This document shows positions 31,972-41,334 of a stretch of 64,000 nucleotides of DNA, one piece after another; the first letter of the stretch is position 1; the number at the start of each line of letters is the position of its first letter. Origin of the DNA: Hyphomicrobiales bacterium (GTDB lineage: Bacteria; Pseudomonadota; Alphaproteobacteria; Rhizobiales; Rhizobiaceae); the NCBI GenBank assembly GCA_900466875.1, contig UBNQ01000031.1, positions 102,121 through 166,120 of the forward strand, given 5' to 3'. The notes below the pieces were generated by a model that did not search any database, was not told where the DNA came from, and saw only the letters and a list, made by a program, of their open reading frames with translations. Position numbers and translations under genes: made by a program.

Positions 31972-33921
31972 TCAGGTTTTAGAACTCGGGGCATGCGGGG
32001 TCTTGTTCCAGTGGAACGGCTTTGTCTTGAGTTCGATGGCCGCCCGCCAGGCGGCCGCCGAGATCATCAGCCAGTAGAAGGGCACCAGCGCCCATCGCCA
32101 GCCGATCAGCCGCTTTTCATGGTCGATCATCGAACCGACCCCCAGTCCGAGAAAAATCAGGTAGCTGCCGAGGATGTTGACGAAATCCATGACGAACAGC
32201 GAGACGACGCCGAGCGGCAGATCGTCTTTCGGCGCGTCCAGCATCACTGATGCGCCCAGCCAGAGGAAGACGAAGATCAGCGGGTGCAGCAGCGCCGAGA
32301 TCAGCATCCCGCCCACCATCAGCTGAAAGGTCGCAAAAGCCGGGACGCCCATCTCCCGCACCAGTTTCACCGGATCGCGCATCAGCACCAGCCAAGTTTG
32401 CAACCAACCCTTATACCAGCGGGCGCGTTGCGCCATCCAGACGGAAGCCACAACCGGTGCATCCTCCAGCGTCTGGCAGGTCAATACGTCCGAGCGATAC
32501 CCGAGCCGGTAGAGGCGCAGCCCCATATCCGCGTCCTCGGTCACGTTATACGGATCCCACCCGCCAACCGCTTTCAAAATTGCCGTCTTGAAATGATTGG
32601 ATGTTCCGCCAAGCGGCAACGGCATTCGTCGCCGCGCCAGCATCGGCAACAGCCCGCGGAAGAGCGCGGAATATTCGAGCGAAAACAGCGCGCTCAATGG
32701 CGATTGCCGGGCATTGGCAATGATCAGCGGCGCCTGCAGGCAGGCAAGTTCGGCCGGCCCTTTGAGAAACGTCGCATGGGCTTCGCGCAATTGCAGCGGA
32801 TGCGGCCGGTCTTCCGCATCATAGATCGCAAGATACTCGCCCCTGGCGCAGGACAGCGCATAGGTGAGCGCCTTCGGTTTCGTCCGCGGCCCGATCGGCG
32901 GCACGGTGACGATCTCGAACTGTGGTCCGGGTTGAAGCGCTAAAAGTGCGGCAATCGTCTCCTGATCGTCTTCTTCGCAGACCAGCTTGATATCGATGAG
33001 CGAACGCGGCCAGTCGAGCCGTTCGAGACAGGCCACGAGCTGGCCGACGACGGGCGCCTCCCGGTAGAGCGCCACCATGACGGTATAGCGCGGCAACGCG
33101 CCAGCCTGCAGGGCAAACCGTGTCGCCGGGCTCGGTCGGTGCATCTTCAGGGCGAGCGCCATCAGCCGCAGCATTAGCGAGGCAAAATAGACGAGCGAGA
33201 GTATGATATGCAGGAACAGGAGCATCGCCATCGGTGCGCTGAGGAAAGCAGCGCCCGTCCCGGCAACCACGGCACCGGCGAAAAAACCCTGATGTCCCGA
33301 TAGCACCGTCCGGGCGGAGAAAGCTGGCCGCGTCTCGAAAAGCCCGTTCGTCGTCTCTCGTCCGCGACGCCTGGCGCCCGCCGCCCACACCGCCCTGCGG
33401 ATGGCGCCGGGCGTGGTGATCGCAAGGTCGCGGCCGAGTACCGGCATGGTCGCCAGCGCCACCGCAAGTTCCGCCAGGCGACCCGCTTCCGGTACGATGA
33501 CGGTCTCCGGTGCTTTGGTGCGATGGGCAAGCCGCACCATGGTCGGCCGCGCCAGCTGGCTGTCCAGTGTGATTGCGTCCTGCACCAGGCCGGGATCGAT
33601 CATGTCGATGAAAGGCAGCCGCAGCAGCCGCGCCATCGCCCCGTAATAGGCTCCTTCCTGCACCTCGCCGGAACGCAACAGTTCGGCCTCGATCGACGTG
33701 CCATGACGAATTGCCCGTTCGCGCATCCGGGCGATCAGCGGTTTCGAGAAACCCAGTGCCGCAAGCGCCTTGGCTTCGCCCTCCGGAAAGTCCGGATCGG
33801 CCTCGTCCCGCGCCTCGCCGCTACGGCCCCGGATACCATTCGGATTGCCCTCCGGCATCCCGGTGGCAGGTTCATCGTCACAGATCGCCGATCCCTGCGG
33901 CGGATATTCCCCGAAGCGCAT
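31972..33921 (-). CDS. Membrane GT2 glycosyltransferase with N-terminal extension
   Basis: A 649-residue processive-type glycosyltransferase. The GT2 domain (about 290-560) has the first Asp in EEDDQETI, DAED, the TED motif (VTEDADMG) and QRARW, as in cellulose synthase-like enzymes. Two membrane segments precede and about four follow it. Residues ~50-190 resemble an MshEN/GspE N-terminal module (GEVQEGAYYGAMARLLRLPF), which in other proteins binds c-di-GMP. Together with the convergent GH5 gene this suggests an exported beta-glucan or mannan; the product is not known. Confidence 0.85.
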   Translation of the reverse strand: MRFGEYPPQGSAICDDEPATGMPEGNPNGIRGRSGEARDEADPDFPEGEAKALAALGFSKPLIARMRERAIRHGTSIEAELLRSGEVQEGAYYGAMARLLRLPFIDMIDPGLVQDAITLDSQLARPTMVRLAHRTKAPETVIVPEAGRLAELAVALATMPVLGRDLAITTPGAIRRAVWAAGARRRGRETTNGLFETRPAFSARTVLSGHQGFFAGAVVAGTGAAFLSAPMAMLLFLHIILSLVYFASLMLRLMALALKMHRPSPATRFALQAGALPRYTVMVALYREAPVVGQLVACLERLDWPRSLIDIKLVCEEDDQETIAALLALQPGPQFEIVTVPPIGPRTKPKALTYALSCARGEYLAIYDAEDRPHPLQLREAHATFLKGPAELACLQAPLIIANARQSPLSALFSLEYSALFRGLLPMLARRRMPLPLGGTSNHFKTAILKAVGGWDPYNVTEDADMGLRLYRLGYRSDVLTCQTLEDAPVVASVWMAQRARWYKGWLQTWLVLMRDPVKLVREMGVPAFATFQLMVGGMLISALLHPLIFVFLWLGASVMLDAPKDDLPLGVVSLFVMDFVNILGSYLIFLGLGVGSMIDHEKRLIGWRWALVPFYWLMISAAAWRAAIELKTKPFHWNKTPHAPSSKT

Positions 33922-34002
33922 GGTTCTGTTACACCGTCCCCAAGGAGCGAACCGATAGGGGCGCCCCAGCCTGTCCCGCGGATGATCATAATGAGGAACC
34001 GG

Positions 34003-34878
34003 ATGATTACATCCCCAGTTTGGCGGGGGGCACGCGACCTCTTTGCAGCCTTCATGATGATGACCGCCGCCTTCGCAGCCGCTGGAAAAGCCTCAAGCGC
34101 GGAAACGGGAGATACCCTGCCGCTTATGTTCGACGCCCGCGAGCGGCTGGCCCGCCCCGATCTGTCGACGGTCGTGCGCCTGCGCATCCTCACGACGGTT
34201 GATTTCCCGCCCTTCAACTTCACCGATCAGACCGGTCGCCTGTCTGGCTTCAATGTCGATCTCGCCCGCGAAATCTGCGCCGAGTTGAAGCTTGAGGCCA
34301 AATGCCAGATCCAGTCCCTGCCTTTCGACGAGCTGGAAGAGACGCTGGAGGCCAATGGCGGCGAAGCGGTCATGGCCGGCATCGCGGTGAACCCGGAGCG
34401 GCGGGAGCGTTTCCTGTTCTCGCGCTCCTATATCGGCATTCCGGCGCGCTTTGCCAAAAACCGCTCGGTCGAGATCCCGGGCGATACCGCGGCCGCTCTT
34501 GCCGGCCGCCGGGTCGGCGTCGTCAGCGAAACCGCGCATGAGGTCATGCTGAAGGCGTTTTTCCCGGGCATCACCGCCGTACCCTTTGAAAACGATGCGG
34601 ACATGACGGCAGCGCTCAAGGAGAAGAAGGTCGACGCGGTCTTTTCCGACGGCTTGAGACTGCCCTTCTGGGTTTCCAGCGAGACGTCGGAAAAATGCTG
34701 CACGCTGTTCGACGGCCCCTATCTGTCGGAAAAGTTCCTGGGCGAAGGCCTGTCCGTCATGGTGCGCCGCACCGATCCTATCCTCGTCTCGGCCTTCAAC
34801 CAGGCGCTGGCCGAATTGTCGCGCAATGGCCGGCTGCAGGATCTCTATCTGCGCTATTTCCCGAACGGACTATATTGA
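34003..34878 (+). CDS. Periplasmic solute-binding protein, family 3
   Basis: A 291-residue protein with a signal sequence (DLFAAFMMMTAAFAAAGKAS). It has the SBP_bac_3 core: LRILTTVDFPPFNFTDQTGR, LSGFNVDLAREICAELKLEA, and the second lobe LAGRRVGVVSETAHEVMLKA. Amino acids or small polar compounds are the usual ligands. No permease or ATPase gene is next to it, so it may serve a distant ABC system or a signalling role. ATG 34003 has AGGA before it; ATGs at 33982 and 33991 are alternatives. Confidence 0.85.
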   Translation: MITSPVWRGARDLFAAFMMMTAAFAAAGKASSAETGDTLPLMFDARERLARPDLSTVVRLRILTTVDFPPFNFTDQTGRLSGFNVDLAREICAELKLEAKCQIQSLPFDELEETLEANGGEAVMAGIAVNPERRERFLFSRSYIGIPARFAKNRSVEIPGDTAAALAGRRVGVVSETAHEVMLKAFFPGITAVPFENDADMTAALKEKKVDAVFSDGLRLPFWVSSETSEKCCTLFDGPYLSEKFLGEGLSVMVRRTDPILVSAFNQALAELSRNGRLQDLYLRYFPNGLY

Positions 34879-34924
34879 TAACTGGGAATTTGTTCCTGCA
34901 GGAGCAAAGCTGAACAGGCAGGCC

Positions 34925-35587
34925 CTACTGGCTCGCCCAGATGATCCGGGCCATCCATTCCACGTCGACAAGATCGAAGGCCCGGTTGGGATGCTCCGGG
35001 TTGAGCGACATCACCTCGACGCTTTTCGGGCTCTGGCGCGCCAGTACCTTGGCCATCACTTCGCCCTCGCGGGTCTTCAGCACGACCCGGTCGCCGCGCC
35101 GGACCTGCGCACCCGGTTCGACGATCAGCACGTCGCCGTCACGATAGAGCGGCATCATCGATTCTCCCTGCACTTCGAGCGCATAGACCCCCGTCTTGCG
35201 TGACGGATCGGCAGGAAATTCGACGACATCCCAGCCTTGGCCGGCAGGAAAACCGCCATCGTCAAAAAAACCACCGGCTCCTGCCTGGGCAAAGCCGAGC
35301 AGCGGAATAGTGCCGGTCTGCGGCGGAAAATTGCCATCCGGGATCTGGTTCTGGCCGATTGCGGGCAGATAGCTCATGAACTGGTCGATCGTCGCGCCGG
35401 TCGCGTCGAGCACTTTGGAGATCGATTCCGTCGAGGGCCAGCGCAACCGCCCGTCAGGGCCGAGGCGCTTGGAGCGGTTGAACGAGGTCGGGTCCAGTCC
35501 CGCCCGTCTTGCAAGGCCGGAAGGCGTCAGTTGATGGCGTTCGGCAAGCCTGTCGATCGCGTTCCATATGGCGTCATGTGACAGCAT
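34925..35587 (-). CDS. LexA-like S24 transcriptional regulator
   Basis: A 220-residue repressor. The N-terminal HTH is at residues ~10-42 (LTPSGLARRAGLDPTSFNRS). The C-terminal S24 protease domain has a possible Ala-Gly cleavage site (Ala102-Gly103 in FAQAGAGG), the catalytic Ser143 in QGESMMP and Lys180 in GEVMAKV. Such proteins respond to RecA-ssDNA by self-cleavage, or act as stable regulators. It is far from the phage end and typical of rhizobial chromosomes, so I treat it as a host gene. The frame extends to 35671; 35587 fits the family start. Confidence 0.88.
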   Translation of the reverse strand: MLSHDAIWNAIDRLAERHQLTPSGLARRAGLDPTSFNRSKRLGPDGRLRWPSTESISKVLDATGATIDQFMSYLPAIGQNQIPDGNFPPQTGTIPLLGFAQAGAGGFFDDGGFPAGQGWDVVEFPADPSRKTGVYALEVQGESMMPLYRDGDVLIVEPGAQVRRGDRVVLKTREGEVMAKVLARQSPKSVEVMSLNPEHPNRAFDLVDVEWMARIIWASQ

Positions 35588-35783
35588 CGTCGCCCGTGCC
35601 CCGGCATTTGCCCGGCCCCAACTCCGCGCTCGCAGGATCGGGACGGCATGAAACCTGCGATCAGAAATCACGCGTCCGGTTGCTCCCGACCCGCGCGGCA
35701 GTACCGGAGCAGGTCTCCTCCGGCGCGCGTGATCCTAACCGAAGGTCGTGGATGCGTAAAGGAATAAAATCCTCTTTGCCGGC

Positions 35784-36431
35784 CTATGCCACCATGGCCA
35801 TGTTGATCTTGCCGAGCTTGATCACCGCCTGAGTGCGGCTGTCGACATTGAGCTTCAGCAGGATTGCAGAGACATGCGCCTTGATCGTGGCTTCCGACAC
35901 ACCAAGCTCATAGGCGATCTGCTTGTTCAAAAGCCCCTCGGCAAGCATGGCCAGCACCCGGTTCTGCTGCGGGGTAAGCGTCTTCAGCCGGTCGAGGATC
36001 TCGATCAGCACGGGATCGTCCTGCGCCTCTCCGTTATCGCTTCCGGGTGTGAATATCCCGCCTTCGAGCACGGTTTTGACGGCAGTGCGGATATCGTCGA
36101 GGCCGGACGATTTCGGAATGAAGCCCGAGGCGCCCAGTTCGATCGACCGGCGCACCGTCCCATTGTCGTCGGTGGCCGAAATGACGACGATCGGAAGCGC
36201 CGAAAACTGCGCTCTCAACGTCATCAGCCCCGAAAATCCGCTCACCCCGGGCATGGCGAGGTCGAGCAGCAACAGGTCGGCATCCGGATTTTCGTCGGCC
36301 GCCGTGAGCGCGGCGGAAAACTCGCCGCATTCGATGATAATGACATCCTCTGCCATCGCCTGAAGCGTCTGGACAAGAGCCCCGCGAAACAGCGGATGGT
36401 CGTCTGCGATGATGATTGTGAGTGTCTGCAT
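35784..36431 (-). CDS. NarL/FixJ-type response regulator (orphan)
   Basis: A 215-residue two-domain regulator: receiver with the phosphoacceptor Asp57 in LLLLDLAMPG and DD at 10-11, followed by a LuxR-type HTH (LTPQQNRVLAMLAEGLLNKQ, then ELGVSEATIKAHVSAILLKL). GGAGGAGG lies ahead of ATG 36431. No sensor kinase gene is adjacent. It lies between the S24 regulator and a small exported protein. Confidence 0.93.
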   Translation of the reverse strand: MQTLTIIIADDHPLFRGALVQTLQAMAEDVIIIECGEFSAALTAADENPDADLLLLDLAMPGVSGFSGLMTLRAQFSALPIVVISATDDNGTVRRSIELGASGFIPKSSGLDDIRTAVKTVLEGGIFTPGSDNGEAQDDPVLIEILDRLKTLTPQQNRVLAMLAEGLLNKQIAYELGVSEATIKAHVSAILLKLNVDSRTQAVIKLGKINMAMVA

Positions 36432-36624
36432 TCCCACGCCTCCTCCCAAAGGCATAGTTGTGCTTGGGACCAAATCCCGGGCCCTCCTCAAGGCCTGCGT
36501 CAATTTGTAACGCTCTTGGTGCCCTGAAACAAGGGTGCCATTCGCCTGCACTCCTTATTGAGCGAGCGGAACGCACCGTTTTCTGTAACGGTTATGCGAC
36601 ACCCATGGGCAGGAAGAGCATGTT

Positions 36625-37032
36625 TTACGTCCTGTCGGGCTGCGGTGCGGAGTCCGGTTCACCGGTAAATTCGCGCACGATCCCCATGAAGGTCCGCATG
36701 AAGCGCTCCATGATCGAGAGCGATCGGTCGACCTCCGCATCGCTCGGCAGGCGTCCCGGCGGCGTCTGGCTCAGGCGCTCTTCCAGCGCCGTCACCCGTT
36801 TTTCCAGAAGATCGATTTCGGTGTCGTAAGCCGCTCGCTCGTCCGGTGCCATGCGGCAGGTCAGCTCGTTGTTTTCGTCTTTGCAAAGCGTAATCGCGCC
36901 TGTCTGGGTGTCCAGCCGCACGACGCCCTGTTCGGTACGTTCGAGTTGAAACCTCTGCTGCGCCTCTGCAGCTCCGGAAACGAGAAGGGCGCCGGCCAGG
37001 GAAGCGGCGGCAATGATTGAAGGAATGGGCAT
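36625..37032 (-). CDS. Exported coiled-coil protein (135 aa)
   Basis: A signal peptide (IIAAASLAGALLVSGAAEAQ) precedes a mature part with two cysteines (CKDENNELTC) and a coiled-coil with several leucine heptads (DTEIDLLEKRVTALEERLSQ). The family is common in Rhizobiaceae but unnamed to me. GGAGGAG precedes ATG 37032; longer starts at 37059 and 37089 lack such a site. Confidence 0.75.
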   Translation of the reverse strand: MPIPSIIAAASLAGALLVSGAAEAQQRFQLERTEQGVVRLDTQTGAITLCKDENNELTCRMAPDERAAYDTEIDLLEKRVTALEERLSQTPPGRLPSDAEVDRSLSIMERFMRTFMGIVREFTGEPDSAPQPDRT

Positions 37033-37163
37033 TTTGTCTCCTCCGATAGAGATGGACATTTGCGCGCCTTTACGGCAAACGGTCCGCACCGCCGCTGATC
37101 GGCATTAACGGTTCGCAGGCCCCTAAAGTTCTCACAAGCCCGAAATCTCGATGGAGATGTGTG

Positions 37164-37511
37164 ATGACGGATACCGTTTACAAGATCGTGCCTGAAACCA
37201 TCTGGCGTGAAGCCAGGGTGAATGGGGTTTTTGAAGGGGCCGAGATCGACCACCGCGACGGTTACATCCATTTCTCCACCGGTACGCAGGCGCGCGAGAC
37301 CGCACGACTGCATTTCGCCGGCATGACCGGGCTCATGCTGGTTGCCGTGGATCCGCGTCCCCTCGGCGACGAGCTGAAATTCGAGCCGTCGCGCGGCGGC
37401 GAACTTTTTCCTCATCTTTATGGCAGCTTGCCGCTATCGGCCGTGATCTGGGAGATGCCGCTCCTGATCGGCGTGGATGGTCAGCATGCCTTTCCGGAGA
37501 AAATGCCATGA
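37164..37511 (+). CDS. DUF952 family protein
   Basis: A 115-residue protein with the DUF952 pattern: VYKIVPETIWREARVNGVFE, DHRDGYIHFSTGTQARETA and GELFPHLYGSLPL. The fold is related to ADP-ribosyl-binding/ART-like proteins, but the function is not established. ATG 37164 is chosen over GTG 37161. It overlaps pyrD by four bases (ATGA), so the two are an operon. Confidence 0.88.
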   Translation: MTDTVYKIVPETIWREARVNGVFEGAEIDHRDGYIHFSTGTQARETARLHFAGMTGLMLVAVDPRPLGDELKFEPSRGGELFPHLYGSLPLSAVIWEMPLLIGVDGQHAFPEKMP

Positions 37512-38599
37512 TCGGTCGCCTCGCGGGAATTGCCTCCCGCAGCCTCTTTGTTTTCGATCCCGAAACTGCCCATAACCTGTCGATCGCCGCCCTGAAACCC
37601 GGCATTTCGCCGGTCTGTCCCCCGAAGCCCGATTCGCGCCTGATGCAGACGGTCGCTGGCATCCGCTTCGAAAACCCGGTCGGCCTTGCCGCGGGTTATG
37701 ATAAGAATGCCGAAGTTCCGGACATGCTCCTGAAGATCGGTTTCGGTTTTACCGAGGTCGGTACGCTGACGCCGAAACCGCAGGCCGGCAACGACAAGCC
37801 GCGGCTTTTCCGTCTGGTGGAGGACCGCGCCGTCATCAATCGCTTCGGGTTCAACAATGAAGGTCATGACGCGGCCTTCGAACGTCTCACCGCGCGCCGA
37901 TCGAAGCCGGGCATCGTCGGGGTCAATATCGGCGCCAACAAGGACAGTGCCGATCGCATCGCCGATTACGTCCTCGGCATCCAGCGTTTCTATTCCCTGG
38001 CGACCTATTTCACCGTCAACATTTCCTCGCCCAACACGCCTGGCCTGCGCGACCTGCAGGCGCGCGAAAGCCTGGCCGCACTTCTTTCCGCCGTGCTTGC
38101 CGCCCGCCATGAAGAGGCAATCCGTACCGGCAGGCGCGTGCCTGTTTTCCTGAAAATCGCACCGGATCTGACGGAGGAAGGCCTTGATGATGTCGCCGCC
38201 GAAGCGCTGGCCCATGATCTGGATGGCCTGATTGTCTCCAACACCACCCTGTCGCGCGAAGGCCTGAAGGATCAGGTCCAGGCAAAGCAGGCCGGCGGCA
38301 TGTCCGGCGCTCCGCTATTCGCCAAATCGACGGCAGTGCTTGCCCGCATGCGCAAGCGTGTCGGCGCCAACCTCCCCCTCATCGGTGTCGGTGGTGTGGG
38401 AAGTGCTGAAACTGCGCTGGAAAAGATCCGCGCCGGCGCCGATCTGGTGCAGGTCTATTCCTGCATGGTCTACGAAGGACCAGCGCTTCCGGGCGATATC
38501 AATCGCGGCCTGTCAAAGCTTCTCGACCGGGCCGGAGTGCAGTCGATCCGCGAGCTGCGCGATACCCGCGTCGATCACTGGTCTACGCAGAAGCTTTAG
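37508..38599 (+). CDS. pyrD: Dihydroorotate dehydrogenase (quinone), class 2
   Basis: A 363-residue class 2 PyrD, the membrane-associated FMN enzyme that oxidises dihydroorotate to orotate with quinone in pyrimidine synthesis. It has the N-terminal amphipathic helix (GIASRSLFVFDPETAHNLSI), NPVGLAAGYDKNAEV, the class 2 catalytic Ser region VNISSPNTPGLRDLQ, and the FMN-binding GVGGVGSAETALEKIRAGA. Length fits the class. Confidence 0.97.
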   Translation: MIGRLAGIASRSLFVFDPETAHNLSIAALKPGISPVCPPKPDSRLMQTVAGIRFENPVGLAAGYDKNAEVPDMLLKIGFGFTEVGTLTPKPQAGNDKPRLFRLVEDRAVINRFGFNNEGHDAAFERLTARRSKPGIVGVNIGANKDSADRIADYVLGIQRFYSLATYFTVNISSPNTPGLRDLQARESLAALLSAVLAARHEEAIRTGRRVPVFLKIAPDLTEEGLDDVAAEALAHDLDGLIVSNTTLSREGLKDQVQAKQAGGMSGAPLFAKSTAVLARMRKRVGANLPLIGVGGVGSAETALEKIRAGADLVQVYSCMVYEGPALPGDINRGLSKLLDRAGVQSIRELRDTRVDHWSTQKL

Positions 38600-38648
38600 C
38601 CCGAGCAATTCCAGCAAAAGTGGTTGCCGGTTTTGCGTTAAACAGGGG

Positions 38649-39134
38649 TCAGCCGGAAAGGACCATGGCCCAATAGGGCCTGCCATCCTCGGCTTTCGCC
38701 ATGGCGACGCCGAGGCCGCGATAGCTGCCGAGCATGTTTTCCAGGTGCTTGGGGCTGTCGATCCAGGCCTGCACGGCGGCATCCACCGAGGCCTGCCCGG
38801 CTGCGATGTTTTCCGCCGCCGGCAGCGCCACGTCGCTTTTCTTCATCCGCGCGCCAAAATCGTCGCCGAGACCGATAAGATGCGTCATCTTCTCGGCCTT
38901 TGCCATGCGGATCGACTGGATTGCGGCCGCCTTGCGTGCCGGGGTGTCGAGCGTCAGCGCTGAAAGCCCTTTGCTCTGGCGCAGCCTGTTGACCATCGGA
39001 AGCGCTGCCGCCGTCTCATCCTGCGAACCGGGCGTTGGTGCCAGCACGCTCGTGGTCGAACAGCCGGCCAGCAGCAGTCCCATGCCGGAGAGGACGAGAA
39101 AACCCCGTCGAGAAGGAATGGTGGAAACAGTCAT
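38649..39134 (-). CDS. CAP-domain lipoprotein
   Basis: A 161-residue lipoprotein: the signal ends in LLLAGC (Cys25). The mature part is a CAP/SCP-like domain with MVNRLRQSKGLSALTLDTPA, HLIGLGDDFGARM, AENIAAGQ, WIDSPKHLENMLGSYRGLGV and WAMVLSG. These domains are often involved in cell-envelope processes; the catalytic status is unclear. Its start overlaps the stop of the membrane gene upstream. Confidence 0.88.
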   Translation of the reverse strand: MTVSTIPSRRGFLVLSGMGLLLAGCSTTSVLAPTPGSQDETAAALPMVNRLRQSKGLSALTLDTPARKAAAIQSIRMAKAEKMTHLIGLGDDFGARMKKSDVALPAAENIAAGQASVDAAVQAWIDSPKHLENMLGSYRGLGVAMAKAEDGRPYWAMVLSG

Positions 39135-39400
39135 CAGCGGCGATAGCTCATCAGGCGCAGCACGACGAAGATCGGAACGACGATGATTGCACCGAGCAGC
39201 AGATAGTCACCGACCCGACCGAGCGCCCGGAACCCGTTATACCAGAGGTCGAGGAAGTAGTAACGCATGTTGTCGATGATATTGTCGGGCGTGAAGCCGA
39301 AAAAGGCGAGCACGAAACCGACGATGAGGCAGACCACGATCAGTTTGATGATCGTCCGGCCGATCGAGTCGCCGAGGAACCTGTTCACGCCATCCGCCAT
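39134..39400 (-). CDS. Two-span inner membrane protein (88 aa), DUF6460-like
   Basis: Two hydrophobic segments (IIKLIVVCLIVGFVLAFFGF and VGDYLLLGAIIVVPIFVVLR) flank a soluble, aromatic stretch (DNIIDNMRYYFLDLWYNGFR). It resembles small rhizobial membrane proteins annotated as DUF6460, which I recall by pattern only. It is in an overlapping operon with the CAP lipoprotein. Confidence 0.75.
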   Translation of the reverse strand: MADGVNRFLGDSIGRTIIKLIVVCLIVGFVLAFFGFTPDNIIDNMRYYFLDLWYNGFRALGRVGDYLLLGAIIVVPIFVVLRLMSYRR

Positions 39401-39468
39401 TCTTGCTCGTCTCCGTTGCTTTTAAATGCCATAACTGCGGTAACGACCGCCTGCAATCGTCAGATAAA

Positions 39469-39571
39469 GCATGTCGCGCAAAAGTGTGTAGCGGTTTTGC
39501 GTAATAGACATGCGATAAAATAAAGACCTAAAGCGTCACGAGCGAATCCGCAGGATCGCGAGACGCTTTAG
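39469..39571. repeat. Two palindromic intergenic elements
   Basis: Element one: GCATGTC (39469-39475) and GACATGC (39507-39513), with CGCAAAA/TTTTGCG inside. Element two: CTAAAGCGTC (39528-39537) and GACGCTTTAG (39562-39571), with a bulged inner stem. A partial copy of element one (GCAAAAGTGGTTGCCGGTTT) follows pyrD near 38612. Such small palindromes are frequent in Rhizobiaceae intergenic DNA. Confidence 0.65.
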
Positions 39572-39652
39572 GCATTGACGTCAGCCTCTCAAATAGAACT
39601 TGAGTTTTTTTGTGGCTTCGGCGATGAGCGGCAGCATTTCAGGACAATATCG

Positions 39653-40576
39653 ATGAGCCAGTTCTCTTCCGGCGATGTGATCGCTGACCGCCGTGCCGAT
39701 TACGCTCGTATGCTGGCGGAAGGTCGCGACTTCGCCGCCGCCGGCGAACTTATGGAACAGGCGCTGGAACTTGCACCCGGCTGGGCTGCCGGCTGGTTTC
39801 GTCTCGGCGAATATCGCGAGAAGGCCGGGCAGGATACGGCAGCGCAAGCCTATCGGCGCGCGCTGGAACTCGAGCCGGAAGACGTTTTCGGCGCAACGCT
39901 GAAACTTGCCGTCATCGGCGCCGAAGTTGCGCCGGATCAGCCGCCGAGCCGCTATGTCGAAAGCCTGTTCGACGAATATGCCGAACGCTTCGACACCGCG
40001 CTGGTCGAGAAGCTGGATTACTCCGTTCCCGGCAAGCTGGCGGCGCTGGTTCTTCCCCATATGCCCTTTGCGCTGACGGTCGATCTCGGTTGCGGCACGG
40101 GCCTTTTCGGTGCCGAAGTCCGGGACCATACCCGCCGTCTGGAAGGCTTTGACCTCTCTTCCAACATGCTCGCCAAGGCGGCGGAAAAGAACCTTTACGA
40201 TCATCTCGGCCAGTCCGATCTCAGCCTGTCCGCCGATGGAAGCGGCCTGTTCGGTCCGGACCTTCCCGGGCATCGTGCCGACCTCGTATCGGCCGCTGAC
40301 GTGCTGATGTATCTGGGGTCGCTGGAAACGGTCTTCCCGCTTGTCGCCGATCTGCTTGCGCCGAAGGGCCTGTTCGCCTTCTCGGTGGAAGATGCCGGTG
40401 AGGACGAGGGGTTCGTGCTGCGCGACAGCCTCCGTTATGCCCATTCGGAAGCCCATATCCGGCTGCTTCTTGCCCATTACCGGCTGGAGCTTCTGGAGGT
40501 CGAGCGCACCATCATTCGCATGGATGCCGGAAACCCCGTCAACGGCATATTGTTTCTGTCGCGCAAATCCGCCTGA
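39653..40576 (+). CDS. TPR-containing SAM-dependent methyltransferase
   Basis: A 307-residue protein. Residues 10-75 form about two TPRs (AGELMEQALELAPGWAAGWF, AAQAYRRALELEPEDVFGAT). The methyltransferase domain starts with a class I motif (LTVDLGCGTGLFGAEV) and contains the acidic GFDLS and the later SAADVLMYLGSL. The substrate is unknown. ATG 39653 has AGGA eight bases before it. Confidence 0.88.
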   Translation: MSQFSSGDVIADRRADYARMLAEGRDFAAAGELMEQALELAPGWAAGWFRLGEYREKAGQDTAAQAYRRALELEPEDVFGATLKLAVIGAEVAPDQPPSRYVESLFDEYAERFDTALVEKLDYSVPGKLAALVLPHMPFALTVDLGCGTGLFGAEVRDHTRRLEGFDLSSNMLAKAAEKNLYDHLGQSDLSLSADGSGLFGPDLPGHRADLVSAADVLMYLGSLETVFPLVADLLAPKGLFAFSVEDAGEDEGFVLRDSLRYAHSEAHIRLLLAHYRLELLEVERTIIRMDAGNPVNGILFLSRKSA

Positions 40577-40681
40577 ACCGGCGTTTTCTTGCGATTTTGT
40601 GTGAACCCCTCACGGCATGTTGATGGCACTTGATGAAGTCGCTATCGCATTGCACAATTGCCGAAAAACAAGGGGAACCAA

Positions 40682-41332
40682 TTGGCCGACGAACAGATCG
40701 CGCAGAAGCGCCGGCTGGGCTTTTACAGTCTGGATCCGGCCCGCCACACGAAGCTGGAAGATGCACAGGGTCTGTTCATCAGTTCCATGGTTGCTGCACT
40801 CGGCCTTTATCTCCTCAGCCAGGCAGGTTTCCTGACCAGCGGCACGGCCGGTGTCGCCTTCCTCCTGCATTACGCCTTCGACATTCCCTTCGGTGTGCTG
40901 TTCTTCGTCGTCAATCTGCCCTTCTATTATCTCTCCTTCAAACGCCTGGGCCTCGGTTTTTCCTTCAAGACCTTCATTGCAATCCTGATGGTCTCCTTCA
41001 TCACCGAACTGGAGCGAAAATTCATAGTCATCCAGCATCTCGATCCCTTCTGGGCGGCACTGCTCGGCGGCATCCTGATCGGGTTCGGCCTGCTCGGTCT
41101 TTACCGCCATCGCGCCTCGCTCGGCGGCATCGGCATTCTCGCCATCTATATCCAGGACCGCTTCAAGGTCCCGGCGGGCCTCGTGCAGCTAGCCTTCGAT
41201 TTCTGCGTCATGGCCGCCGCCTTTTTCGTCGTCAGCCCGATGACGGTTCTCTGGTCGCTGCTCAGCGCCATCGTGCTCAACCTGCTTCTCACCATCAACC
41301 ACCGATCCGACCGATACATCGCGGTGCGTTGA
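40682..41332 (+). CDS. YitT-family membrane protein, first paralogue
   Basis: A 216-residue protein with five to six membrane segments and the family pattern: AALGLYLLSQAGFLTSGTAG, NLPFYYLSFKRLG, GGILIGFGLLGLYRHRASLG and NHRSDRYIAVR at the end. YitT proteins are of unknown transport function. A start at TTG 40682 is preferred because AGGGGA precedes it; the frame also opens at TTG 40658. The second paralogue starts two bases after its stop. Confidence 0.85.
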   Translation: MADEQIAQKRRLGFYSLDPARHTKLEDAQGLFISSMVAALGLYLLSQAGFLTSGTAGVAFLLHYAFDIPFGVLFFVVNLPFYYLSFKRLGLGFSFKTFIAILMVSFITELERKFIVIQHLDPFWAALLGGILIGFGLLGLYRHRASLGGIGILAIYIQDRFKVPAGLVQLAFDFCVMAAAFFVVSPMTVLWSLLSAIVLNLLLTINHRSDRYIAVR

Positions 41333-41334
41333 CC

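Noticed and set aside
34925..35587. S24 LexA-like regulator as the prophage repressor
   Set aside because: It lies 4.7 kb outside attR among host genes, so it is not the CI-type repressor of this phage.
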